Below are positions 54,725 through 62,683 of a stretch of DNA of 64,000 bases, piece after piece. The DNA lies in the NCBI GenBank assembly GCA_947628615.1, contig CANRAO010000005.1, forward strand, positions 1 through 64,000, read 5' to 3'. A program made the position numbers and the translations under genes. Every line of letters begins with the position of its first letter. Position 1 is the first letter of the stretch. The notes beneath the pieces are model-generated. The model saw nothing but the letters and a program-made list of their open reading frames with translations, made no database searches and was not told the DNA's origin. This stretch comes from an uncultured Clostridia bacterium. GTDB taxonomy: Bacteria; Bacillota; Clostridia; Oscillospirales; Ruminococcaceae.

Positions 54725-54839
54725 TAGAAATTAACTTTTTTGTTAAATAAGTACAAACTAATATATATAGATTTAGTTACTTTTTATAATCAGGTTTTTC
54801 TAGTAAAATAATTTTCAGTATTATATCTGCATTAAAAAA

Positions 54840-54868
54840 TTGAAATTTAAAATATATCGTAGTATAAT
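54840..54868 (+). promoter_or_regulatory. sigma-A promoter of the tautomerase gene
   Basis: TTGAAA (54840-54845), 17 bp, TATAAT (54863-54868). Confidence 0.72.
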
Positions 54869-54900
54869 ATAAATAAAATAATGAAGCGGAGGAAGTTTTT

Positions 54901-55242
54901 ATGCCATTTATAAACGTCAAAACGAACGCTGCTGTTCCCTCAGATAAGGAAACAGCTATTAAAACTGCACTTGGTCAGGCGATAAGCGCTATACCCGGAA
55001 AATCCGAAAGCTGGCTTATGGTAGGTATCGAGCCAGAGCACATACTATATTTCAAAGGTGACAACGCTCCTGCAGCAATGGTAGAGGTAAGCATCTACGG
55101 AAGCACAGATTCATCATCTATGAACACCCTAACAAGCAAAATAACAGCTATTCTGAACGAATATTTATCTATAGAGCCGTCTAGGATTTATGTAAAGTAC
55201 AGCCAGACTCCCGATTGGGGCTGGAACGGTTCAAATTTCTGA
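54901..55242 (+). CDS. MIF-like tautomerase
   Basis: 113 aa, the length of macrophage migration inhibitory factor. Pro2 follows Met and would be the catalytic N-terminal base after Met removal. The line EPSRIYVKYSQTPDWGWNGSNF matches the MIF C-terminus, including the GWN-x-S-x-F end. MIF trimers tautomerise phenylpyruvate and D-dopachrome. The bacterial role is unknown; no signal peptide is present. GGAGGAAG lies 8 bases before the ATG. Single-gene unit with promoter and perfect terminator, divergent from the ABC cluster. Confidence 0.9.
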   Translation: MPFINVKTNAAVPSDKETAIKTALGQAISAIPGKSESWLMVGIEPEHILYFKGDNAPAAMVEVSIYGSTDSSSMNTLTSKITAILNEYLSIEPSRIYVKYSQTPDWGWNGSNF

Positions 55243-55248
55243 TTGATA

Positions 55249-55289
55249 TTTTAAGGCGCAGCGTGAAAACAGCACACTGCGCCTTAAAA
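55249..55289 (+). terminator. intrinsic terminator after the MIF-like gene
   Basis: Perfect 13-bp stem TTTTAAGGCGCAG / CTGCGCCTTAAAA with a 15-base loop. Confidence 0.85.
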
Positions 55290-55303
55290 TTAATAACTTT
55301 CGA

Positions 55304-55333
55304 TTGACTAAACTAAGTAGATTATGATATATT
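55304..55333 (+). promoter_or_regulatory. candidate promoter of hpt
   Basis: TTGACT (55304-55309), 18 bp, TATATT (55328-55333). No purine riboswitch is visible in the 75-base leader. Confidence 0.45.
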
Positions 55334-55409
55334 ATAAATACCTAAATTTCGTCAGTATCAGACGAATTAATAGTATCGCATCAAATTAAAATGATTGGAG
55401 GTTAGAAAT

Positions 55410-55961
55410 ATGGAATTTGAAAGCATTGACGAATTTCATGAAAAAATTAAACGCATAATTATTTCCGAAGAGGAGATAAAGGCGGCAGTAAAAAAAGCGG
55501 GAGAAATGATAAACTCGTCATACGACGGAAGGCCGATACTGCTTGTAAGTATACTGAAAGGCTCATTCATATTTCTATCAGACTTGTGCAGAGAGATAAA
55601 CGTACCGTGCGAGATAGGTTTTATGGCAGCAAAGAGCTATTATGAAGGAACGCAGTCATCGGGAATCGTCAAGATAACAATGGATCTGCAGCAGGACGTA
55701 AGCAAATACCATGTAATTATTGTCGAAGACATTGTTGACACCGGAAGAACGCTGAAAGACGTAGCTAAGCTTATCAACTCAAGAAATCCGATTTCTCTTA
55801 ATGTAATCACTCTGTTGGACAAGCCGGACAGAAGAATCGTAGATTTTAAGGTTGACTATTCTCTGTTTACAATCCCCGACCTGTTTGTAATTGGTTACGG
55901 TTTAGATTGCGGAGAATATTTTAGAAATCTTCCATACATAGCTGAATTTTCAGAAAAATGA
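55410..55961 (+). CDS. hpt: hypoxanthine phosphoribosyltransferase
   Basis: 183 aa. PRPP-binding line VIIVEDIVDTGRTL, the substrate part KVDYSLFTIPDLFVIGYGLD, and LVSILKGSFIFLSDL near the start, all typical of HPRT. It salvages hypoxanthine and guanine to IMP and GMP. ATG 55410 follows TTGGAGG by 9 bases. The purine permease gene starts 10 bp after its stop, so uptake and salvage are coupled. Confidence 0.95.
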   Translation: MEFESIDEFHEKIKRIIISEEEIKAAVKKAGEMINSSYDGRPILLVSILKGSFIFLSDLCREINVPCEIGFMAAKSYYEGTQSSGIVKITMDLQQDVSKYHVIIVEDIVDTGRTLKDVAKLINSRNPISLNVITLLDKPDRRIVDFKVDYSLFTIPDLFVIGYGLDCGEYFRNLPYIAEFSEK

Positions 55962-55971
55962 GGTGTAAAAA

Positions 55972-57336
55972 GTGTTAGAAAAGATATTTAAGCTAAAGCA
56001 AAACAACACAAACGTCAAGACAGAGATTGCCGCAGGTATTACGACATTTATGACAATGGCGTATATTCTGGCAGTAAACCCGAGTGTTTTATCCGATGCA
56101 GGAATGGACAGTACAGCAGTACTTATTGCAACGTGCTTGGCATCATTTATCGGTACAACCTGTATGGCACTTATGGCAAACCTGCCGTTTGCCCTATCGG
56201 CAGGTATGGGATTGAACGCATTCCTAACCTATACAGTTGTAAAGGGATTCGGTTACTCATGGCAGGTCGCACTTTTTGCGGTATTTATTGAGGGTATAAT
56301 TTTTATTATTCTCTCACTGACAAAGGTAAGAGAAGCTATATTTGATTCTATTCCCCTTCCGCTAAAGAAAGCTGTCTCTGTTGGAATAGGCTTATATATT
56401 GCTTTTATAGGTCTTCAGAACGCTGGACTCTCTGTCGGAAATTCATCTACACTTGTATCTATTGTCAGCTTTACAGACAACTTCAAAACTTCAGGCATTT
56501 GTGCCTTACTCGCCGTAGTCGGAGTTTTTATCACCGCAATTCTCTACATAAAAAACGTCAAGGGTTCAATTCTCATAGGAATTATCGCAACTTGGATCTT
56601 GGGTATGATTTGCCAGGCAGTCGGAATTTATGTTCCCAACGCCGCCACAGAACACTACTCACTGTTCCCTTCATTTCATATGACCGATTTTTCTAAGCTC
56701 GGTGAAACATTCGGACAGTGCTTTAATGTTGATATGAGCAAAGTGGGAATTTTCAATTTCATAGTAATTATATTCTCATTCCTGTTTGTAGACCTTTTTG
56801 ATACTCTTGGAACTCTTATCGGAGTAAGTACTAAGGCTGGTATGCTTGATAAAGACGGCAAGTTACCTAAAATCAAACCCGCACTTCTGGCTGACTCCGT
56901 TGCAACCACAGCAGGTGCTATTCTGGGAACTTCAACTACAACTACATTTGTTGAATCTTCAGCAGGTGTTGCAGTCGGCGGAAGAACAGGTCTTACATCT
57001 CTTACAACCGCAATACTATTTTTAATCTCAATACTGTTTGCACCTATATTTACAGCTATTCCTTCATTTGCAACTGCTCCGGCACTGATTATTGTAGGAT
57101 TTCTGATGTTCAGTACAATTACCGAAATTAAATTTACAAGTGATAATTATACAACAGCAATTCCAGCTTATCTATGCGTTCTTGCAATGCCTTTGTTCTA
57201 CAGCATTTCGGAAGGCATATCAATCGGCGTAATTTCATATGTTCTTATCAATCTTATCTGCGGAAAGAGAAAAGAAATTAATCCGCTTATGTATGTTCTT
57301 GCAGTACTCTTTATTCTAAAGTACATATTTCTTTAA
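55972..57336 (+). CDS. NCS2-family purine permease (AzgA/PbuG type)
   Basis: 454 aa, about 12-14 transmembrane segments. Family lines: TEIAAGITTFMTMAYILAVNP, ANLPFALSAGMGLNAF, FLFVDLFDTLGTLIGVS, LLADSVATTAGAILGTSTTT and ESSAGVAVGGRTGL. This branch carries adenine, guanine or hypoxanthine with protons. The start is GTG with GAGGTG 6 bases upstream. It forms an operon with hpt. Confidence 0.93.
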   Translation: MLEKIFKLKQNNTNVKTEIAAGITTFMTMAYILAVNPSVLSDAGMDSTAVLIATCLASFIGTTCMALMANLPFALSAGMGLNAFLTYTVVKGFGYSWQVALFAVFIEGIIFIILSLTKVREAIFDSIPLPLKKAVSVGIGLYIAFIGLQNAGLSVGNSSTLVSIVSFTDNFKTSGICALLAVVGVFITAILYIKNVKGSILIGIIATWILGMICQAVGIYVPNAATEHYSLFPSFHMTDFSKLGETFGQCFNVDMSKVGIFNFIVIIFSFLFVDLFDTLGTLIGVSTKAGMLDKDGKLPKIKPALLADSVATTAGAILGTSTTTTFVESSAGVAVGGRTGLTSLTTAILFLISILFAPIFTAIPSFATAPALIIVGFLMFSTITEIKFTSDNYTTAIPAYLCVLAMPLFYSISEGISIGVISYVLINLICGKRKEINPLMYVLAVLFILKYIFL

Positions 57337-57350
57337 ATTTAATCAATGAA

Positions 57351-57378
57351 CCCCCGGTAAAAACGGGGGTTTTCTTTT
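57351..57378 (+). terminator. intrinsic terminator of hpt-permease operon
   Basis: CCCCCG / CGGGGG with a small loop and TTTTCTTTT. Confidence 0.9.
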
Positions 57379-57384
57379 GACAAC

Positions 57385-57422
57385 AAAAAGCCCCTCTATT
57401 CTTACAGATCTGACAGAGGGGC
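57385..57422 (-). terminator. intrinsic terminator of the C_GCAxxG_C_C gene
   Basis: Minus strand: GCCCCTC / GAGGGGC followed by TTTTTG. Confidence 0.82.
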
Positions 57423-57456
57423 ATATTATTCAGGTCTAATTTCCTAAATAATTCTA

Positions 57457-57906
57457 TTAATTACTGAAATACATTTCGTCCAAATTCTTTGCGGCAAGCT
57501 CTACCAATTCAACACAGGGTCTTTTTTTATAATAACCTTCTGTTCTCATCTCGGGAATTGGACTGTCTGCACCCTTTTTGGAAAGTCCTAAAAGCTCTCT
57601 GCATATTATCGAACCATTTTGCTGTCTAAACTTTTCTGCTAAATCCTGAATGTTTTTGTAATGCTCCGCTTTTGCTTTATTATCTCTCGCATCATAACCG
57701 CCCTCTAATATTCCGACGACCATAAAAGCGCCTGTCAATGCACCGCAGACTTCTCTCATTCTTCCCATTCCGCCGCCAAACGACGACGAGATCTTAAGTG
57801 CAGTATCCAAATCGAGTCCAAGCTCTTCAGCATATGCGCCAAAAACTGCCTGAGAACAATTATATCCGCTTTTGAAAAGCTCGACAGCCTTTTTTGAGTG
57901 ATCCAT
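57457..57906 (-). CDS. C_GCAxxG_C_C family protein
   Basis: 149 aa. All family Cys are present: GYNCSQAVF, VCGALTGAFM, IICRELLG and RPCVELV, which may bind a metal centre or act in redox. The role of the family is not established. ATG 57906 has GGGGGT 7 bases upstream; the longer frame from 57975 lacks homology. Single gene. Confidence 0.88.
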   Translation of the reverse strand: MDHSKKAVELFKSGYNCSQAVFGAYAEELGLDLDTALKISSSFGGGMGRMREVCGALTGAFMVVGILEGGYDARDNKAKAEHYKNIQDLAEKFRQQNGSIICRELLGLSKKGADSPIPEMRTEGYYKKRPCVELVELAAKNLDEMYFSN

Positions 57907-58037
57907 AAAGTACCCCCTTGAATTGCAATGTTGCTGATTTTTTATACATTTATAATACATTATATACCGCAGCATTTAATTTGTAAACGAAAATTTTTTA
58001 TATATTTCAGTTATACAATAATAATTGTTTAAAATTC

Positions 58038-58066
58038 TTGTAAATTAACGCAATTCGGGTTATAAT
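58038..58066 (+). promoter_or_regulatory. sigma-A promoter of the SDR gene
   Basis: TTGTAA (58038-58043), 17 bp, TATAAT (58061-58066). Confidence 0.65.
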
Positions 58067-58098
58067 ATTTATAATCTATCTTGAAAGAAGGATCATTT

Positions 58099-58857
58099 AT
58101 GAAAAGTGCACTTGTAACCGGCGCAAGTTCGGGAATAGGATATGAGATGTCACGGGTATTGAGCCACTTGGGTTATGAGCTTATCTTGGTCGCTCGCCGT
58201 GAGGACAGGCTCTTGGAACTTCAAAAGATTCTCGAAACACGTTCTGAAATAATTCCCTGTGATTTATCTAAGGAGGAAGAATGTAAAGAGCTTTATAAAA
58301 AAGTTAAGGAGAAAGATATTTCTGTACTCATTAATAATGCAGGGTTCGGTCTTTGCGGAAATTTCATCGAAACTGATTTGGATAAAGAGCTTTCTATGAT
58401 AAACGTTAATATCAAAGCAGTTCATATACTGACAAAGCTGTTTTTAAAGGATTTCGTCAAGAAAGATGACGGTTATATTCTGAATGTTGCGTCGTCGGCT
58501 GGTCTAATGGCAGGCGGACCTCTAATGGCAACATACTACGCAACTAAAGCATATGTGGTCAATTTAACCCGTGCTGTAAACACTGAGCTTGCGGATATGG
58601 GAAGCAATGTTTATGTAGGAGCATTATGTCCAGGTCCAGTGAATACTGAATTTAGCGAAGTTGCCGATGTTAAATTTGAAATGAAAGGTATAAGTAAAAA
58701 ATACTGCGCTAAATATGCTCTTTACAATATGTTTGAAAATCGAAAAATGATAATAGTTCCGTCGGCAGAAATGAAACTCTCCGTATGCGCTTCACGGTTT
58801 ATGCCAACTCGACCGCTTTTGGAAATTACAAAGCTTATTCAAAAAAAGAAGCAATAA
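58099..58857 (+). CDS. short-chain dehydrogenase/reductase
   Basis: 252 aa. Rossmann fold with TGASSGIG at 7-14, NNAG near 83, catalytic Ser in VASSAGL and YYATK. It looks like the DltE/YqjQ branch of NAD(P)-dependent reductases; the substrate cannot be told. ATG 58099 follows AGAAGGA by 7 bases; the upstream TTG 58081 has no site. Single gene with its own promoter. Confidence 0.92.
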   Translation: MKSALVTGASSGIGYEMSRVLSHLGYELILVARREDRLLELQKILETRSEIIPCDLSKEEECKELYKKVKEKDISVLINNAGFGLCGNFIETDLDKELSMINVNIKAVHILTKLFLKDFVKKDDGYILNVASSAGLMAGGPLMATYYATKAYVVNLTRAVNTELADMGSNVYVGALCPGPVNTEFSEVADVKFEMKGISKKYCAKYALYNMFENRKMIIVPSAEMKLSVCASRFMPTRPLLEITKLIQKKKQ

Positions 58858-58933
58858 TATATATGTTTTATTTCCGCTTAAAAATTGTGAAAAATATATA
58901 ATATTCTATTACTTTTTTTGGCTATTTAGTACA

Positions 58934-58962
58934 TTGAATAACTTGCTCAATTGTAGTAAAAT
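58934..58962 (+). promoter_or_regulatory. candidate promoter of the secreted protein at 59000
   Basis: TTGAAT (58934-58939), 17 bp, TAAAAT (58957-58962). Confidence 0.6.
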
Positions 58963-58999
58963 TTATAGTGTAAAATAATATGTAAAGGAGTTTTAGAAT

Positions 59000-59818
59000 A
59001 TGAAACTTAAAAGAATTATTGCAGGGGTTGCTGCAATGGCATTAGTTGCATCAACTTGTGCAAGTTTTTCAGCATCGGCTGCTGAAAGCTATGATGCTTT
59101 CTTGATGTTTGCAGACCATAACTGGTTGTGGTCAAGTATGTCTGCTTATCCAGGTGGTCAGGGATACGGTGTTGACGCTCAAATCAATAAAGACGGTGAG
59201 TATACTGTTTCTATCACCAGCGATTCTGTTGACAAAAATGAAAATGGTGATAACTCACAGGGAAAAGGCGGTACTGACTATGCAAGCGGTGCAGTTGTTT
59301 TCTGCGTAGATATTACAGGTATCTTAAACTGTAAAACTTTCAACGCTGCTAATGAAAAGAAAAACGGCGTTACAAAGAACGGTACTTATGACGAAAAAGA
59401 CATCAAATGTAAATTAAAGAGCATTAAGCAGGACGGAAAAGAACTTAAGTTTGACGCTAGCAAGATTCTTTATGGTAACATTGAGGATCAGAATACTAAC
59501 TACAGAATTGAAATCTATAACACATATGGTAAGACAAAGGATAATCCTCCAATTGAACAGGCAGAGGTAATGTGGTCAAAGAGCTTAGATGTTACTTTTG
59601 AGATCTCAGGTCTCAAGGGCAGTGAAAAGAAAACAACAAAAGCTGCAGCTTCTACTAACGATACACAGCCTACTACAACCGCTGCAGTAGGCGGCGGAGC
59701 TGACACAGCTGCTGCTAATACTACTTCAAATACAAATACCGGTGCAGAGACAGGTCTTGCTCTTATCGGTCTTGCTCTTGCAGGCGGTGCAATCGTTCTT
59801 ACAAAGAAGAGAAAGTAA
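59000..59818 (+). CDS. secreted protein with C-terminal membrane anchor, unknown
   Basis: 272 aa. Signal peptide 1-27 (cleavage at ASA). A central beta-rich domain (about 30-210) with Trp and Tyr lines such as FADHNWLWSSMSAYPGG and MWSKSLDVTFEISGL, possibly a carbohydrate-binding sandwich but not recognised. Then a Thr/Ala-rich linker and a C-terminal hydrophobic helix with basic end (ALIGLALAGGAIVLTKKRK) preceded by NTGAETG. This is the shape of a cell-wall sorting tail, but no LPxTG is present, so it is either anchored in the membrane or uses a variant motif. AAAGGAG precedes the ATG. Confidence 0.7.
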   Translation: MKLKRIIAGVAAMALVASTCASFSASAAESYDAFLMFADHNWLWSSMSAYPGGQGYGVDAQINKDGEYTVSITSDSVDKNENGDNSQGKGGTDYASGAVVFCVDITGILNCKTFNAANEKKNGVTKNGTYDEKDIKCKLKSIKQDGKELKFDASKILYGNIEDQNTNYRIEIYNTYGKTKDNPPIEQAEVMWSKSLDVTFEISGLKGSEKKTTKAAASTNDTQPTTTAAVGGGADTAAANTTSNTNTGAETGLALIGLALAGGAIVLTKKRK

Positions 59819-59839
59819 ATTTATAATACTTAATAAATG

Positions 59840-59867
59840 AAAAGGATCTCGTATGAGGTCCTTTTTT
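59840..59867 (+). terminator. intrinsic terminator
   Basis: AAAGGATC / GGTCCTTT followed by TTTTATT. Confidence 0.82.
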
Positions 59868-59888
59868 ATTAGAAAAAAGCCAAATGTA

Positions 59889-59970
59889 AGCGACAAGACC
59901 ACCGAGCCGGTGGTGGCTCTCTGTCTTTAAGCAGTTTGTAAAATGTTTTCACTTTGTGCAGCGGCAGACT
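59889..59970 (+). repeat. further copy of the window-start repeat
   Basis: agcgacaa, ccgagccggtggtggctctctg, gtttgtaaaatgtt and cggcagact (given in pieces) match 25-106 in order. The inverted repeat gagcc/ggctc is kept. Confidence 0.55.
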
Positions 59971-59975
59971 AGTAC

Positions 59976-60120
59976 CTAAAAACAAGAGCTTAGAAATTAG
60001 AAATTAGAAGTTAGAAACAAGAAGCCAGATAACGATTAATATATTTCTGAAAATCTTCTTCTATTCTATGTTTTTTACATCTAGCAATTGTCCATTGTCA
60101 ATTTTCAATTATCAATTTTT
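59976..60120. repeat. short-word AT-rich repeat tract
   Basis: Iterated ttagaaat words then aattgtccattgtcaatt words, similar to 11472-11528. No gene. Confidence 0.45.
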
Positions 60121-60136
60121 ATGAAATAAATCTTGT

Positions 60137-60165
60137 TTGACAATGTAGAAAAAATATGCTATACT
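60137..60165 (+). promoter_or_regulatory. sigma-A promoter of rnpB
   Basis: TTGACA (60137-60142), 17 bp, TATACT (60160-60165); start expected near 60172. Confidence 0.87.
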
Positions 60166-60171
60166 TCCCTT

Positions 60172-60514
60172 GCGAGTAAGCTATGCGGTAGCTGGACGGT
60201 GTTACGTTCAGAGGAAAGTCCGAGCATCATAGAGCAAGATAGCTGCTAACGGCAGCCGAGGGTGACCTTAGGGCTAGTGCAACAGAAATATACCGCCTTT
60301 TATGAGGTAAGGTTGGAATGGTGAGGTAAGAGCTCACCGGAATGCGGGAGACCGCATTGCCATGTAAACCCTATCCGATGTAACTCCAATGGTAAGTGCA
60401 AAGCCAATGGCTGCTCGTCAGGCTTTGGCTTATAGGGGGCTTGAACCTTATGGCGACATAAGGTCTAGATAGATTACCGCACACGACAAAACTCGGCTTA
60501 TCGGCTTGGTCGCA
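60172..60514 (+). ncRNA. rnpB: RNase P RNA
   Basis: The conserved core is plain: GAGGAAAGTCCGAGC near 60210 (the P4 5' strand region), GTGCAACAGAAA near 60278, and AGATAGATTACCGC near 60468 (the P4 3' side). It is the catalytic RNA that trims the 5' end of tRNA precursors. Ends are estimated from the promoter and from the gcttatcgg that can pair with the 5' end. A terminator follows at 60524. Confidence 0.95.
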
Positions 60515-60523
60515 TAATAGCAT

Positions 60524-60556
60524 AAAAAGACCTGACTGTTATTAGTCAGGTCTTTT
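60524..60556 (+). terminator. intrinsic terminator of rnpB
   Basis: AAAAAGACCTGACT / AGTCAGGTCTTTT. Confidence 0.92.
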
Positions 60557-60586
60557 GTAATATATAAAATTAATTCTAAAAAGTCC

Positions 60587-60615
60587 TTGACAAATGCTTT
60601 TTGGTTGTATATAAT
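60587..60615 (+). promoter_or_regulatory. sigma-A promoter of the ilvB-cimA T-box transcript
   Basis: TTGACA (60587-60592), 17 bp, TATAAT (60610-60615), full consensus. Confidence 0.9.
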
Positions 60616-60621
60616 GTGAAT

Positions 60622-60901
60622 TAGTGTAAAAGCTATGACGAGGACGAATAGGTTTTAGCCTTTTCAGAAAGCTGACGGCTGATGTGAGTCAGTAAGACTT
60701 GACCAGTATTTTATCACCTCTGAGCTGACGGCTGAAATTTCCAGTAAGCTGGTTCGGGAACTCCCGTTATCGAGTAAAGCATTGTCTGATGCTTGTGAGG
60801 GTAATGGATATATATAAAACCATTGCCGAATAAGAGTGGTAACACGAACGATTTTCGCTTCGTCTCTTAAAGTATATGCTTTACGAGTGAGGCGTTTTTT
60901 A
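60622..60901 (+). promoter_or_regulatory. T-box leader, isoleucine specifier predicted
   Basis: Stem I base AGCT (60631-60634) pairs with AGCT (60723-60726); above a kink-turn-like ATGAC, GAGG (60640-60643) pairs with CCTC (60717-60720). The specifier loop then reads ATC A at 60713-60716, so ATC (Ile). The T-box core is GAGTGGTAACACG (60834-60845), whose TGGT pairs with the tRNA acceptor end with discriminator A. The competing terminator is CGCTTCGTCTC...GAGTGAGGCG with TTTTTT at 60895. Confidence 0.9.
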
Positions 60902-60964
60902 TTGCAGATTATAAAATAAGTGGTCAAAAACAAGCGTAAGTAATACGCAGGAATGGGGATTAAT

Positions 60965-62653
60965 ATGAAATTAAATGGTTCTGATATCATAATCGAATGT
61001 CTTTTAGAGCAAGGAGTAGACACTGTATTCGGGTACCCTGGAGGTGCCGTCTTAAACATCTACGACGCTCTTTACAAGTATAAGAAAAAAATCAGACACG
61101 TTATCACTGCTCATGAGCAGGGCGCTTGCCATGCCGCAGACGGATATTCAAGAACAACAGGCAAAACAGGTGTTGTAATAGCCACATCAGGTCCCGGTGC
61201 AACTAATCTTGTAACAGGAATTGCAACAGCACATATGGATTCAATACCACTTGTTGCGATAACAGGTAATGTCGGCACTTCCCTGCTCGGACTTGACTCA
61301 TTTCAGGAAGTCGACATATGCGGAATAACTATGCCCATAACAAAACACAACTACATAGTAAAGGATATTAACAAACTCGCCGATACCATAAGAGAAGCAT
61401 TTTATATTGCAAACGAAGGCAGGAAAGGCCCTGTACTTATTGACATTCCAAAAGATATAACCGCCGCTGTTTGCGAATACAAAAAGGAAGCTCCTGTCAA
61501 GCCTGTTTTTCACAACCCGGATAATATTAATGAGCAGTGTGAAAAGGTTGCTGAACTCATAAAAGAAAGTAAAAAACCTTTCATTTATGCAGGCGGCGGA
61601 GTTGTCTCAGCTGACGCTAAGGACGATTTTGAAATGCTTGTTGAAAAAATCAACGCTCCTGTTTCTCTTTCTCTTATGGGACAGTGCGCATTTGATAACA
61701 CTAATAAACTTTACACGGGTATGCTAGGTATGCACGGAACAAAAACAAGTGCACTGGCACTTCAAAACTGCGACTTGTTCATTGTGTTCGGCTCAAGATT
61801 TTCAGACAGAGTTTTGTGCAATGCAAATACCTTTGCTAAAGGAAAAAAGATTATTCACATAGACATTGACCCGGCAGAGATAGGAAAGAATGTCAACGCT
61901 TATTTATCTGTAAACGGCGACGTTAAATACATAATAAATAAGCTAATCAGCCTAATTCCACAACAAGACCACAGCTCATGGATCAATGAAATTACAGAGT
62001 GGAAAAAGGAATTTCCTCTGCATATGAAGCCGTTTAAAAAAGACAGCGAAGTTCTTCCAAGCGATGTTATAACTACCCTTGATGAATTAACAAACGGAAA
62101 AGCAATTATAACTACCGAAGTAGGTCAGCATCAGATGTGGGCAGCACAGTTTTATAACTTCAAAACTGCCAGACAGTTTGCCTCAAGCGGAGGACTCGGC
62201 ACTATGGGATACGGACTCGGTGCGTCAATAGGCTCAAAAATCGGAAACCCTGACTCGCCTGTTATAAATATTGCAGGCGACGGCAGCTTCTTTATGAACT
62301 TAAACGAGCTGTCAACTCTGAAAAAACACAATATACCTGTGATAGAACTGGTATTCAACAACAATGTGCTTGGAATGGTTCGCCAATGGCAAAGACTTTT
62401 CTATGAAAAACATTTTTCTGAAACCGATATTAACAGAAATACCGATTATATGAAGCTCGCCGACGCTTTCGGTATAAACGGTTATGTTATAGAAAAGGAA
62501 TCCGATATTAAGACCGTTCTTGAAAAAGCGCTTAAATCGGGTAAGCCTTGTCTTATAGATTGCAGGATCAACAAGGACATAAACGTTCTTCCGATGGTTC
62601 CTGCAGGGGCTGACATCAACGATCAGATTATGGAAATTGAGATAGACGACTGA
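60965..62653 (+). CDS. ilvB: acetolactate/acetohydroxyacid synthase large subunit
   Basis: 562 aa, full length. ThDP-dependent enzyme: catalytic Glu in VITAHEQGACHAADGY, FAD-region SGPGATNLVTGIA, and the ThDP/Mg motif NIAGDGSFFMNLNEL with FNNN. It makes acetohydroxybutyrate for isoleucine and acetolactate for valine and leucine. ATG 60965 has GGGGAT 5 bases upstream; ATG 60953 abuts its own site. No ilvN small subunit lies next to it within the window. Controlled by the Ile T-box; cimA follows after 30 bp. Confidence 0.94.
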   Translation: MKLNGSDIIIECLLEQGVDTVFGYPGGAVLNIYDALYKYKKKIRHVITAHEQGACHAADGYSRTTGKTGVVIATSGPGATNLVTGIATAHMDSIPLVAITGNVGTSLLGLDSFQEVDICGITMPITKHNYIVKDINKLADTIREAFYIANEGRKGPVLIDIPKDITAAVCEYKKEAPVKPVFHNPDNINEQCEKVAELIKESKKPFIYAGGGVVSADAKDDFEMLVEKINAPVSLSLMGQCAFDNTNKLYTGMLGMHGTKTSALALQNCDLFIVFGSRFSDRVLCNANTFAKGKKIIHIDIDPAEIGKNVNAYLSVNGDVKYIINKLISLIPQQDHSSWINEITEWKKEFPLHMKPFKKDSEVLPSDVITTLDELTNGKAIITTEVGQHQMWAAQFYNFKTARQFASSGGLGTMGYGLGASIGSKIGNPDSPVINIAGDGSFFMNLNELSTLKKHNIPVIELVFNNNVLGMVRQWQRLFYEKHFSETDINRNTDYMKLADAFGINGYVIEKESDIKTVLEKALKSGKPCLIDCRINKDINVLPMVPAGADINDQIMEIEIDD

Positions 62654-62683
62654 TAAACGATTGCTAAGAATGGAGAGATAAAT

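Noticed and set aside
55290-55409. Purine riboswitch before hpt and the purine permease
   Set aside because: The conserved junction and loop-loop sequences were not found in the short leader.
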